Assembly (NCBI GenBank): GCA_964387985.1
Contig: CAYLZG010000058.1
Coordinates: 1-23,410 of the forward strand
Source of the DNA: JALOOB01 sp964387985
Lineage (GTDB): Bacteria; Chloroflexota; Anaerolineae; CG2-30-64-16
Length of the DNA stretch: 23,410 bases
Reading direction: 5' to 3'
Shown here: positions 8,169-14,620 of the stretch, piece by piece
Layout of the letters: each line of letters opens with the position of its first letter
Numbering within the stretch: position 1 is the stretch's first letter
Made by a program: the position numbers and the translations under genes
The notes under the pieces: generated by a model
Database searches by the model: none
What the model was told of the DNA's origin: nothing
What the model saw: the letters and a program-made list of their open reading frames with translations, nothing else

Positions 8169-8193
8169 TAGTTCACAGGTCGGCAGTGTACTA
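8169..8193. promoter_or_regulatory. Candidate TetR operator (25-bp imperfect palindrome)
   Basis: The left arm TAGTTCACAG and the reverse complement of the right arm, TAGTACACTG, agree at 8 of 10 positions around a 5-base centre. The site lies 46 bases upstream of the tetR start. Its size and place suit a TetR autoregulatory operator, but this is inference from symmetry alone. Confidence 0.4.
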
Positions 8194-8250
8194 TCTGAGA
8201 ATAGAGACGTGGCACAGAGGCGGAGGTTACGGGAAAAATGACCGGAGTTC

Positions 8251-8297
8251 AAAAATTTAAGCAACCGTCCCGGTTCGGGCATACCCGAACCGGGACG
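8251..8297 (-). terminator. Intrinsic terminator-like hairpin downstream of sodA
   Basis: A perfect 14-bp stem (arms 8266-8279 and 8284-8297, GTCCCGGTTCGGG core) with a 4-base loop lies 7 bases beyond the sodA stop. On the minus strand it is followed, after about 9 bases, by a short T-run (8252-8256). The T-run is farther from the stem than usual, so termination may be partial. Confidence 0.68.
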
Positions 8298-8304
8298 CTA
8301 AGGC

Positions 8305-8910
8305 CTAACGTCGTTCGAAGTTCTCTGCGACGGCGGGCCAGTTGATCACGTTGTAGAAATTGGCGATATATTCGGGACGCCGATTCTGGTACTTGAGGTA
8401 GTAGGCATGCTCCCACACATCCAGGCCCAGGAGCGGCTTGTCGCCCGCCATCAAGGGGCTGTCCTGGTTCGCCGTGCTGTACACATCCAGGCTGCCGTCT
8501 TTCTTCAGGACCAACCAGGCCCAACCGCTGCCGAAACGCGTGGTAGCGGCAGCCGTAAACTTGTCCTTGAAGGACTCAAAGCTGCCAAAAGCGTGATCGA
8601 TGGCAGCAGCAAGCTTACCGGTGGGAACGCCGCCTGCATTGGGGGCCATCACCTTCCAGAAGAGGTTATGGTTCACGAAGCCGCCCCCATTGTTGCGGAC
8701 AACAGTGCGAATGCTCTCGGGGACGCTGTCGATCTTCGCCAGGAGCTCTTCGACCGGCATGTCTGCCCATTCGGTGCCATCGATCGCCTTATTGAGATTG
8801 CTCAGGTATGCGGCATGGTGCTTGTCATGATGGATCTGCATCGTCAGAGTGTCAATCCAAGGCTCGAGTGCAGAGTAATCGTACGGTAGTGGCGCCAACT
8901 GGTGTGTCAT
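8305..8910 (-). CDS. sodA: Superoxide dismutase, Mn/Fe family (Mn-like)
   Basis: A 201-residue enzyme converting superoxide to oxygen and peroxide in the cytoplasm. The metal ligands are recognisable as H27 (MQIHHDKHH), H81 (NHNLFWK), D164 and H168 (DVWEHAYY). GGGFVNHNLFWK and NQDSPLM favour the manganese type, although metal preference cannot be fixed from sequence. The ATG at 8910 is chosen because GGGAGG lies 7 bases upstream and the protein then starts MTHQLAPLPYDY as the family does. An in-frame upstream ATG at 8985 falls inside the promoter. It is monocistronic, with its own promoter (8957-8985) and terminator-like hairpin. Confidence 0.96.
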   Translation of the reverse strand: MTHQLAPLPYDYSALEPWIDTLTMQIHHDKHHAAYLSNLNKAIDGTEWADMPVEELLAKIDSVPESIRTVVRNNGGGFVNHNLFWKVMAPNAGGVPTGKLAAAIDHAFGSFESFKDKFTAAATTRFGSGWAWLVLKKDGSLDVYSTANQDSPLMAGDKPLLGLDVWEHAYYLKYQNRRPEYIANFYNVINWPAVAENFERR

Positions 8911-8956
8911 TTCATTCCCTCCCAAATCATCCAGGTTTCGATTCAATCGTAAGGAC

Positions 8957-8985
8957 ACTATAAACCAGTCCGAAGGATTTGTCAA
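8957..8985 (-). promoter_or_regulatory. sodA promoter (near-consensus)
   Basis: On the minus strand TTGACA (8980-8985) and TATAGT (8957-8962) are separated by 17 bases. The sequence just upstream is AT-rich and has the octamer AAGTTTAT twice on the plus strand (8984-8991 and 9000-9007, 16 bases apart). The first copy overlaps the -35, so a regulator could bind there. Confidence 0.78.
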
Positions 8986-9048
8986 GTTTATAAATGATTA
9001 AGTTTATTAATTCATCTTATAGACCACTCCGGCAATCGCGCGGTGCGT

Positions 9049-9076
9049 TTGACAGCGGCAAGGGGTGGGGTATAAT
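9049..9076 (+). promoter_or_regulatory. Consensus promoter upstream of the trkA pair
   Basis: TTGACA (9049-9054) and TATAAT (9071-9076) are separated by 16 bases. Transcription would start near 9083, about 127 bases before the first TrkA start codon. It diverges from the sodA promoter. Confidence 0.78.
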
Positions 9077-9097
9077 GGAACGTGTGAAGTTCCTGGC

Positions 9098-9128
9098 AAA
9101 GCCTGCCCGCACTGCGGGTGGGTTTTTT
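9098..9128 (+). terminator. Intrinsic terminator / attenuator just after the promoter
   Basis: A 9-bp stem (9102-9110 with 9114-9122, two G-U pairs) with a 3-base loop is followed directly by six Ts (9123-9128). AAA before the stem can pair with the first Ts. It lies only about 20 bases past the predicted start site of the promoter at 9049-9076 and before trkA. It may be an attenuator or may end a very short RNA. Confidence 0.72.
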
Positions 9129-9209
9129 ATTTCCTGCATGGCTGCGGAGTCGAATACGCCAGGCGTCAAGACCGCCTCGTCCTGAGGAGCGTTGTTCTGA
9201 GGAAATGAC

Positions 9210-9869
9210 ATGAATATCATAGTGGTGGGGTGTGGCCGGGTCGGCTCCGAACTGGCCTACAATCTTTACAAACGCGGGCATAAGGTTGTGGTGCTCGACC
9301 AGAACCAGGATGCGTTCAAGAACCTTCCATCCGACTTCCGCGGCCGCATGGTAGCGGGTGATGTGCTCAATAGAGAACTCCTGTTGCGCGCGGGCATCGA
9401 TACCGCGGATGCGCTGGCTGCGGTCACGCCGGTCGATGCGGTCAACGCGGTAGTCGCGCACACGGCCAAGATCGTGTGGAACGTCAAAAACATCGTGGTC
9501 CGCGATTACGAGCCAGCCAAGCGCGAATTGCACGAAACTTTCGGTTACCAGATGGTCAGTCCCAGCATGTGGGGCGCGCAGCGGATGGAAGAAATGCTGA
9601 GTGGTGGTGCGCTGCGTGCCGTATTCTCCGCAGGCAACGGCGAGGTCGAGGTGTACGAATTCACCGTTCCCGCTGCATGGCATGGCAAACATCTGGCAGA
9701 ACTCTTGTATAATGGCAGCTGCCAACCCGTCGCGGTATCGCGTGCTGGCAGCGCCATGCTGCCTTCGCCGAGCCTGGTCGTTCAGCAGGGCGATGTGATT
9801 CACGTCAGCGCCACGCAGGAAGGCATCGAAGCTCTGCGGATGCGCGTCTTTGACGTTGGGGGGCGCTGA
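9210..9869 (+). CDS. trkA: TrkA-family potassium channel/transporter regulator (RCK), first copy
   Basis: A 219-residue cytoplasmic RCK protein with a Rossmann nucleotide-binding domain (GxGxxG at G7, G9, G12; acidic D30 at the end of strand 2). A TrkA-C-like domain occupies about 135-219. Such proteins gate K+ uptake by TrkH/KtrB-type membrane subunits in response to nucleotides. The ATG has GAGGA 7 bases upstream. The next gene, also an RCK protein, begins one base after its stop, as in the paired ceoB/ceoC arrangement known from mycobacteria. No membrane pore gene is in the window. Expression may pass through the terminator at 9098-9128. Confidence 0.93.
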   Translation: MNIIVVGCGRVGSELAYNLYKRGHKVVVLDQNQDAFKNLPSDFRGRMVAGDVLNRELLLRAGIDTADALAAVTPVDAVNAVVAHTAKIVWNVKNIVVRDYEPAKRELHETFGYQMVSPSMWGAQRMEEMLSGGALRAVFSAGNGEVEVYEFTVPAAWHGKHLAELLYNGSCQPVAVSRAGSAMLPSPSLVVQQGDVIHVSATQEGIEALRMRVFDVGGR

Positions 9870-9870
9870 G

Positions 9871-10563
9871 ATGTTCGTAATCATCATCGGCGGTGGCCGG
9901 ACGGGGACCCAGCTTGCCTCATTGCTGATTCAGCAAGACCACAAGGTGCACCTTGTTGAGCAGCGTCCCGAAGTGCTCGCCCGTATCCATCATGAATTGC
10001 CCACGGAAGTCATCTACCAGGGTGATCCCACTGATCCTGATGTGCTCGAATCCGCAGGCATTCGTGAGGCTCAGGTGCTGGCAGCCTGCACAACCAGCGA
10101 TGCGGACAACCTGGTGTTGTGCTACCTGGCGCGGCAGCGGTACGGTATCGGAAGGACGATCGCGCGCATCAACAACCCGCGGAGCGCCTGGTTCTTCGAC
10201 GAGAAATTCAACGTCGATGTCGCGCTCAACCAGGCCGACCTGATGGCAAAGCTGATCGCAGAAGAGATGTCGCTGGGCGACATGATGACGCTGCTCAAGC
10301 TACGCAAAGGAGCCGTCGCACTGGTGGAGGAGAAGATCGCCGCCGGCGCAGCTGCAGATGGTGCGCTGGTGCGGGATCTAAAGCTGCCCGAGGATTGCAC
10401 TCTGGCGGCCGTCATTCGCAAAGAAGACGTCATTGCGGTACGCGGTGACACCCGCCTCAAGGCTGGCGACGAGGTGCTGGCCGTCGTTGCCACCGAGCAA
10501 AAACCCGCTCTGGCTGCGGTCCTGGGCCACGCGGGTACTGCCAAACAAAATGGAGCCAACTAA
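9871..10563 (+). CDS. TrkA-family potassium uptake regulator (RCK), second copy
   Basis: A 230-residue RCK protein with an N-terminal Rossmann motif IIGGGRTGTQLA (acidic residue E30) and a C-terminal TrkA-C domain (about 140-220). The ATG at 9871 lies directly after the previous stop, with a G-rich ribosome site 7 bases upstream. It is clearly diverged from the first copy, so the two probably form a hetero-oligomer or serve different pore subunits. Its 3' end overlaps the start of metG by 14 bases, so translation of all three genes may be coupled. Confidence 0.92.
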   Translation: MFVIIIGGGRTGTQLASLLIQQDHKVHLVEQRPEVLARIHHELPTEVIYQGDPTDPDVLESAGIREAQVLAACTTSDADNLVLCYLARQRYGIGRTIARINNPRSAWFFDEKFNVDVALNQADLMAKLIAEEMSLGDMMTLLKLRKGAVALVEEKIAAGAAADGALVRDLKLPEDCTLAAVIRKEDVIAVRGDTRLKAGDEVLAVVATEQKPALAAVLGHAGTAKQNGAN

Positions 10564-12325
10564 CCTGTCTCAAAAGATCCTCGTCTGCGTCGCCTGGCCT
10601 TATTGCAACGGCGACATGCACATCGGCCACATCGCTGGCGCCTATCTGCCGTCGGACATCTTCGCGCGCTATCACCGGCTGCGCGGGAACGACGTGCTGA
10701 TGGTTTCCGGCTCCGACACCCACGGCACGCCGATCACGGTGCGCGCCGAGGAGGAGGGTATCACGCCGCGTGAGGTGGTGGACCGCTACCACCCTCGCAA
10801 CGTGGAGATGATGCAGCAGTTGGGGATCAGCTTCGATCTGTTCACGGAAACCGACACGGAAAACCACTGGGCCGTCACCCAGGAGATGTTTCTCAAGCAC
10901 CTGGAGCATAAGGTCGTTTATCGCGATATCATGCCCCAGCTCTACTGCGTCAATTGCAGGAAGTGGCTGGCGGACCGCTACGTCGAAGGCATCTGTCCGC
11001 ACTGCAACTATGAAGGCGCGCGGGGCGATCAATGCGACAATTGTGGACGGACCTACGACGCAAATGAGTTGTTGCACCCGCGCTGCAGGAACTGCGGCGG
11101 AAGCAACATCGAGTTGCGCGAGACGGAGCACTTCTTCCTGGACCTGGGCGTTCTGAACCAGCCACTCCTCGACTGGGTCCTGGATGGCACGAAGGATCAC
11201 TGGCGTCCCAACGTCTACAACCACACGCTGTCGCGGCTGGAGCGACGTGATTTGCGCGGCCGGCCGATCACCCGCGACATCGCCTGGGGCATCCCCATCC
11301 CGCTGCCCGGATTCGACGATAAACGCATTTACGTGTGGTACGATGCAGTTATCGGCTACCTCTCCGCGTCCAAGGAATGGGCCGCCATCACCGGACAGCC
11401 AGATGCATGGCGCGCCTGGTGGCAGGATGCGGCCTCGCGCACCTATCACTTCATCGGCAAGGATAACATCGACTTCCACACTATCATCTGGCCGGGCATG
11501 CTGATCGGCTACGATCGCAGCCTCAACCTGCCGTATGACGTGCCTGCCAACGAATACCTCAACGTGGAAGGCCGAAAGCTGAGCAAGAGCCGGCGGTGGA
11601 TGATCGTGATGCGCGATGTGCTCGAGAGATATGCGCCCGACCCGTGGCGCTATGCACTGACAGCGAGCATGCCCGAGAGCACCGACGTCAACTTCACCTG
11701 GGAAGAGTTCGTCCGCCGCAACAATGAAGAATTGGTCGCGACCTGGGGCAACCTGGCGAACCGGGTGTTGGGATTCGCGTATAAGCGATTCGATGCCCAA
11801 GTCCCTGAACCGCATGGTCTGGACGGGGATGATCAGGCGATGCTGGATGCTATTGAGCCGGCTTTCGCAAGCGTGAGCGCGGCACTGGACGCGGTCAAGC
11901 TCAAGCTGGCCCTTAGTGAGGCCATGGCGCTGGCACACCAGGCCAACCGTTATCTCAACCTGAAAGAACCCTGGAAGCAGATCAAGACCGATCAGCAGGC
12001 AGCCAAAAACAGCGTGTTCGTTGCCCTGCGCGTAATCGACACGCTCAAGACGCTGCTGGCGCCGTTCCTGCCTTTCACCTGCCAGGCTTTGCACGAGTAT
12101 CTCGGCTATGATGGCGACCTTTTCGGCCTCCTGTACACCGAGACGCTGCATGAATCCGCCAAATCGCACCTGGCGCTAAGGTACGACGGAAGCACCGCAG
12201 AACGACGCTGGGCTGTTAGCGATCTGCAGCCGGGCCAGTCACTGCGCGAACCGAAGCCGCTGTTTCTCAAGCTGGAACCCTCTGTCGCCGAGGAAGAAAT
12301 CGAACGCATGATGGCCACCACCTGA
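10550..12325 (+). CDS. metG: Methionyl-tRNA synthetase
   Basis: A 591-residue class I synthetase charging tRNA-Met. The HIGH motif is HIGH at 24-27, and the KMSKS loop is KLSKS at 343-347. The inserted zinc domain has four CxxC pairs (C133/136, C149/152, C162/165, C179/182), as in the four-cysteine-pair MetG form. The anticodon-binding helical domain follows (WGNLANRVLGF). The C-terminal dimerisation/tRNA-binding domain of longer enzymes is absent. The ATG at 10550 lies inside the end of the upstream RCK gene. The open frame continues upstream, but only as a shadow of that gene. No terminator is seen after the stop. Confidence 0.97.
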   Translation: MEPTNLSQKILVCVAWPYCNGDMHIGHIAGAYLPSDIFARYHRLRGNDVLMVSGSDTHGTPITVRAEEEGITPREVVDRYHPRNVEMMQQLGISFDLFTETDTENHWAVTQEMFLKHLEHKVVYRDIMPQLYCVNCRKWLADRYVEGICPHCNYEGARGDQCDNCGRTYDANELLHPRCRNCGGSNIELRETEHFFLDLGVLNQPLLDWVLDGTKDHWRPNVYNHTLSRLERRDLRGRPITRDIAWGIPIPLPGFDDKRIYVWYDAVIGYLSASKEWAAITGQPDAWRAWWQDAASRTYHFIGKDNIDFHTIIWPGMLIGYDRSLNLPYDVPANEYLNVEGRKLSKSRRWMIVMRDVLERYAPDPWRYALTASMPESTDVNFTWEEFVRRNNEELVATWGNLANRVLGFAYKRFDAQVPEPHGLDGDDQAMLDAIEPAFASVSAALDAVKLKLALSEAMALAHQANRYLNLKEPWKQIKTDQQAAKNSVFVALRVIDTLKTLLAPFLPFTCQALHEYLGYDGDLFGLLYTETLHESAKSHLALRYDGSTAERRWAVSDLQPGQSLREPKPLFLKLEPSVAEEEIERMMATT

Positions 12326-12346
12326 ATCACAGCTTCCCCGAAAATA

Positions 12347-12366
12347 ACTATCAAGAAAATGATAGT
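12347..12366. promoter_or_regulatory. Candidate operator, perfect inverted repeat
   Basis: ACTATC and GATAGT flank 8 bases, ending two bases before the -35 of the regulator promoter. Its position suits an activator or autoregulatory site. It does not look like the CAAC-N6-GTTG sites reported for cyanobacterial SufR. Confidence 0.42.
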
Positions 12367-12368
12367 AA

Positions 12369-12397
12369 TTGACAGGGCGGGGCGCCTGTGCTATGAT
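12369..12397 (+). promoter_or_regulatory. Promoter of the sufR-like/moaA unit
   Basis: TTGACA (12369-12374) and TATGAT (12392-12397) are separated by 17 bases. The predicted start near 12404 rules out the in-frame start codon at 12359 and supports the GTG at 12476. Confidence 0.75.
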
Positions 12398-12405
12398 GCT
12401 GTCCC

Positions 12406-12447
12406 AAGCCTGCCCGATCACCGCGGCCGTGCGTGTCGGGCGGGCTT
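12406..12447 (+). other. Stem-loop at the 5' end of the regulator mRNA
   Basis: A 12-bp stem (12406-12417 with 12436-12447, one G-U pair) closes an 18-base loop. It begins within a few bases of the predicted transcription start. No T-run follows, so it is not a terminator. It could stabilise the mRNA or be a protein- or RNA-binding site. Confidence 0.5.
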
Positions 12448-12475
12448 CAATACAAGTGTGCCAGGGGTAGACATC

Positions 12476-13135
12476 GTGCAGTCGGTTCGGCGGCGTATCA
12501 CCGAGATCTTAAAAGAAGATGGTTCCGCCACGGTGGCAGAACTGGCTAGCCAGCTCGGAATGGCCCAGGTTTCTGTTCGTCATCATCTGGACATCCTGGT
12601 TGGCGAAGACCTGGTGGAGCTGACCGGCGTTCGGCGGCGCGATGGTGCGGGGCGGCCAAGCCAGATGTACGCGCTGACACGCAATGCCACGACGCTCTTC
12701 CCCCAGCGGAACGCGCAACTGGCAAGCAGCGTGTTGACGGAGCTTAAGGCCGTGCTGCAACAGGACAAAGTGCGCGAGTTGTTGATCCGGGTTGCTGAAC
12801 GGACCGCCCGCGAAGCGCCCAAGCCATCGGCCAGCCAGACGCCCGAAGAGCGTCTGGACCAGGTGGTTGATTTCCTGACGCAAAAGGGTTACAACGCGCG
12901 TTGGGAAGCCTGCAACGGGCGCTACGAGCTGCATGCATGCAACTGCCCGTACAGCGGGGTGGCCGAACAACACCCTGAGCTGTGTGTGATGGATCATGCC
13001 CTGATCGAACGTCTGCTGCCAGATGCAATTCGTCTGCATGCGCAGGTGGCAAACGGCGCCACACGCTGCACTTACATCCTTGAGTCCGGCACTGCCCCGG
13101 CCGAAGCGCTTTCGGTCTTATCCGAGGTGCGATGA
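12476..13135 (+). CDS. sufR: SufR-like transcriptional regulator with Fe-S cysteines
   Basis: A 219-residue protein with an N-terminal winged helix (about 1-70; VAELASQLGMAQVSVRHHLD) and a C-terminal sensor domain. Its cysteines C157, C170 and C198 have spacings of 13 and 28. As I recall, these equal the [4Fe-4S] ligand spacings of Streptomyces SufR (Cys154, 167, 195). C155 and C146 are nearby extras. SufR proteins repress Fe-S assembly genes when their cluster is intact. The GTG at 12476 has AGGGGT 8 bases upstream; a GTG at 12458 is an alternative. The stop overlaps the moaA ATG (ATGA), so the two are coupled. No suf operon is in the window, so calling it SufR-like is safer than claiming the same targets. 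Confidence 0.82.
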   Translation: MQSVRRRITEILKEDGSATVAELASQLGMAQVSVRHHLDILVGEDLVELTGVRRRDGAGRPSQMYALTRNATTLFPQRNAQLASSVLTELKAVLQQDKVRELLIRVAERTAREAPKPSASQTPEERLDQVVDFLTQKGYNARWEACNGRYELHACNCPYSGVAEQHPELCVMDHALIERLLPDAIRLHAQVANGATRCTYILESGTAPAEALSVLSEVR

Positions 13136-14148
13136 GTGAGATTCGCCCAAGTGGTGCGCCCGGCAAGATCATGATCGACAGCTACGGCCGCCATCTCCAC
13201 TACCTGCGGGTGTCACTGACGGATGCCTGCAATCTCCGCTGTGTCTACTGCATGCCGGAGGACATCCAATTCCGCCCTGCCTCAACGCTGATGCAGGATG
13301 ACGAGATACTGACCCTCGTGCGCGTGGCCGCCAGCCTGGGCGTGAACAAAATCCGGTTCACCGGGGGCGAGCCGACGGTGCGGCGTGGGGTGGTAGACCT
13401 GGTGCGGGAGATCAAGGGCATTCCGGGCATCGAACGGATCGGGATGACAACCAATGGGATCAAGCTGGTCGAGCTGGCGGAGCCGTTGGCCCAGGCAGGC
13501 ATGAGCCAGGTGAACATCAGCATCGATTCGCTCGATGCCGACAAATTCCGGCGCATTACGCGCCGCGGACACCTGGACGAGGTGTGGCGCGGCATTGCGG
13601 CAGCTGAGGCAGCCGGGATACGGCCCATCAAGCTGAACTGCGTCGTCACGCGCGGCTTCAACGATGATGAGGTCGCGGACCTGGCCCGGCTGTCGTTGGC
13701 CAACGATTGGGAAGTCCGCTTCATCGAGTTGATGCCCCTGGGCAGCGTTGCCGATTTTCAACAAGAGCAGGTGGTGCGGTCGACGGAGACGAAGGCGCGC
13801 ATCGAGGCCAGCCTGGGACCCCTGGAGCTTGTGCCGGGGCACAACGGACACGATCCGGCGCGCTCCTACCGGCTACCAGGAGCCCGCGGCCGGCTCGGCT
13901 TCATCAGCAGCGTCAGCGAGCCGTTCTGCGCCGGGTGCAACCGGCTGCGGCTGACGGCTGACGGCAAGTTGCGATTGTGCCTGCTGCGCGACGACGAGGC
14001 AGATCTGTTGACCCCGCTGCGCGCGGGCGCGGATTTCGCGGCGCTCCGGCAGCTGATGGCGGACGCCGCATACGGCAAGCCTTGGGGCCATCGCCTGGAA
14101 GAGCATGACATCGCCACATCCCGCGAAATGAGCCAGATTGGCGGTTGA
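13132..14148 (+). CDS. moaA: GTP 3',8-cyclase MoaA (molybdenum cofactor biosynthesis)
   Basis: A 338-residue radical SAM enzyme making 3',8-cyclo-GTP, the first step to molybdopterin. The N-terminal cluster motif is C33, C37, C40 (CNLRCVYC). The C-terminal GTP-binding cluster motif is CX2CX13C at C266, C269, C283. The protein ends in the required Gly-Gly (SQIGG). FTGGEPTVR at 76-84 is the SAM-binding GGE motif. Its ATG overlaps the regulator's stop. No moaC, moaB, moaD or moaE is present here, so the rest of the pathway is elsewhere. Close linkage to a SufR-like gene and an A-type carrier suggests expression tied to Fe-S status. Confidence 0.97.
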   Translation: MSEIRPSGAPGKIMIDSYGRHLHYLRVSLTDACNLRCVYCMPEDIQFRPASTLMQDDEILTLVRVAASLGVNKIRFTGGEPTVRRGVVDLVREIKGIPGIERIGMTTNGIKLVELAEPLAQAGMSQVNISIDSLDADKFRRITRRGHLDEVWRGIAAAEAAGIRPIKLNCVVTRGFNDDEVADLARLSLANDWEVRFIELMPLGSVADFQQEQVVRSTETKARIEASLGPLELVPGHNGHDPARSYRLPGARGRLGFISSVSEPFCAGCNRLRLTADGKLRLCLLRDDEADLLTPLRAGADFAALRQLMADAAYGKPWGHRLEEHDIATSREMSQIGG

Positions 14149-14171
14149 TTCAGTATCTTATGGAGGACTTC

Positions 14172-14528
14172 ATGTCGGTTGAAACAGTGGAACAGACCTC
14201 GGCCATTACCCTGACCGAGTCCGCAGCAGCGAAGTTGGATGAGATCATGAAGGAAAAGGGCATCCGCGAGACGCACAGCCTTCGTGTTTTCGTAAGCGGT
14301 GGTGGGTGCAGTGGCCTGCAATACGGCATGACCTTCGATCCCAGCCCGCGCGAAGTTGACACCGTCTTCACGCAGCACGGCATGAGCGTGGTGATCGACC
14401 CGCAGAGCCTTGTCTACATGGACGGCAGCACGATCGATTTTGTCGACAGCCCCATGGGCGGCGGATTCCACATCGAGAACCCCAACGCCGTTTCGAACTG
14501 CGGCGGTGGCTGCAGCGGCTGCCACTAG
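14172..14528 (+). CDS. A-type iron-sulfur carrier (HesB/IscA/ErpA family) with atypical C-terminus
   Basis: A 118-residue Fe-S carrier that delivers clusters to target proteins. The start at 14172 has GGAGG 5 bases upstream. The core motif FVSGGGCSGLQYGM provides C46, and HIENPNAV is typical of the family. Normal members end with a CxC pair (CGCG). Here C110 is at the expected distance of 64 residues from C46, but the second cysteine of CxC is glycine. The tail is instead C110-x3-C114-x2-C117, then His. It lies 23 bases after moaA, so MoaA and the radical SAM enzymes downstream are plausible clients. An erpA-like role is likely but not proven. Confidence 0.9.
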   Translation: MSVETVEQTSAITLTESAAAKLDEIMKEKGIRETHSLRVFVSGGGCSGLQYGMTFDPSPREVDTVFTQHGMSVVIDPQSLVYMDGSTIDFVDSPMGGGFHIENPNAVSNCGGGCSGCH

Positions 14529-14537
14529 AGACGCTTC

Positions 14538-14567
14538 GCAGGGGCGACCGCGTTGTGCCGCCCCTGC
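14538..14567. repeat. Palindromic intergenic element, first hairpin
   Basis: Perfect 9-bp arms (GCAGGGGCG and its complement) flank a 12-base loop, 9 bases after the carrier gene. No T-run follows. It resembles dispersed GC-rich intergenic palindromes of many bacteria; no second copy is in the window. Confidence 0.6.
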
Positions 14568-14576
14568 AATCAGCAT

Positions 14577-14619
14577 GCGGGGGATACAAAGCACACAGTG
14601 TGTGCTTTGTATCCCCCGC
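14577..14619. repeat. Perfect 43-base palindrome abutting the rtcB start
   Basis: Two 20-base arms (14577-14596 and 14600-14619) are exactly complementary around a 3-base centre. The right arm ends one base before the ATG at 14621. There is no T-run on the plus strand, so it is not a standard terminator. It would fold strongly in RNA and could control rtcB translation or be an inserted repeat. Confidence 0.75.
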
Positions 14620-14620
14620 G

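Noticed and set aside
9075..9185. Short peptide frame beginning at an ATG within the trk promoter region, as a leader peptide for attenuation
   Set aside because: Its ATG lies in the -10 hexamer and would not be in the transcript; there is no ribosome site.
9012..9887. 291-codon minus-strand open frame opposite the first trkA
   Set aside because: It covers the sodA/trkA divergent promoters and the whole RCK gene in antisense; no ribosome site or domain.
10457..12169. 570-codon minus-strand open frame opposite metG
   Set aside because: It is a shadow: the plus strand encodes a full MetRS with HIGH, KLSKS and zinc motifs, and the opposite translation has no recognisable domain.
14577..14619. 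Rho-independent terminator for the Fe-S carrier gene
   Set aside because: The stem is very strong, but no T-run follows on the plus strand; a start codon does.
14538..14619. CRISPR-like array or attachment site
   Set aside because: The two palindromes are unrelated in sequence and there are no regular repeats, spacers, cas genes, integrase or tRNA.
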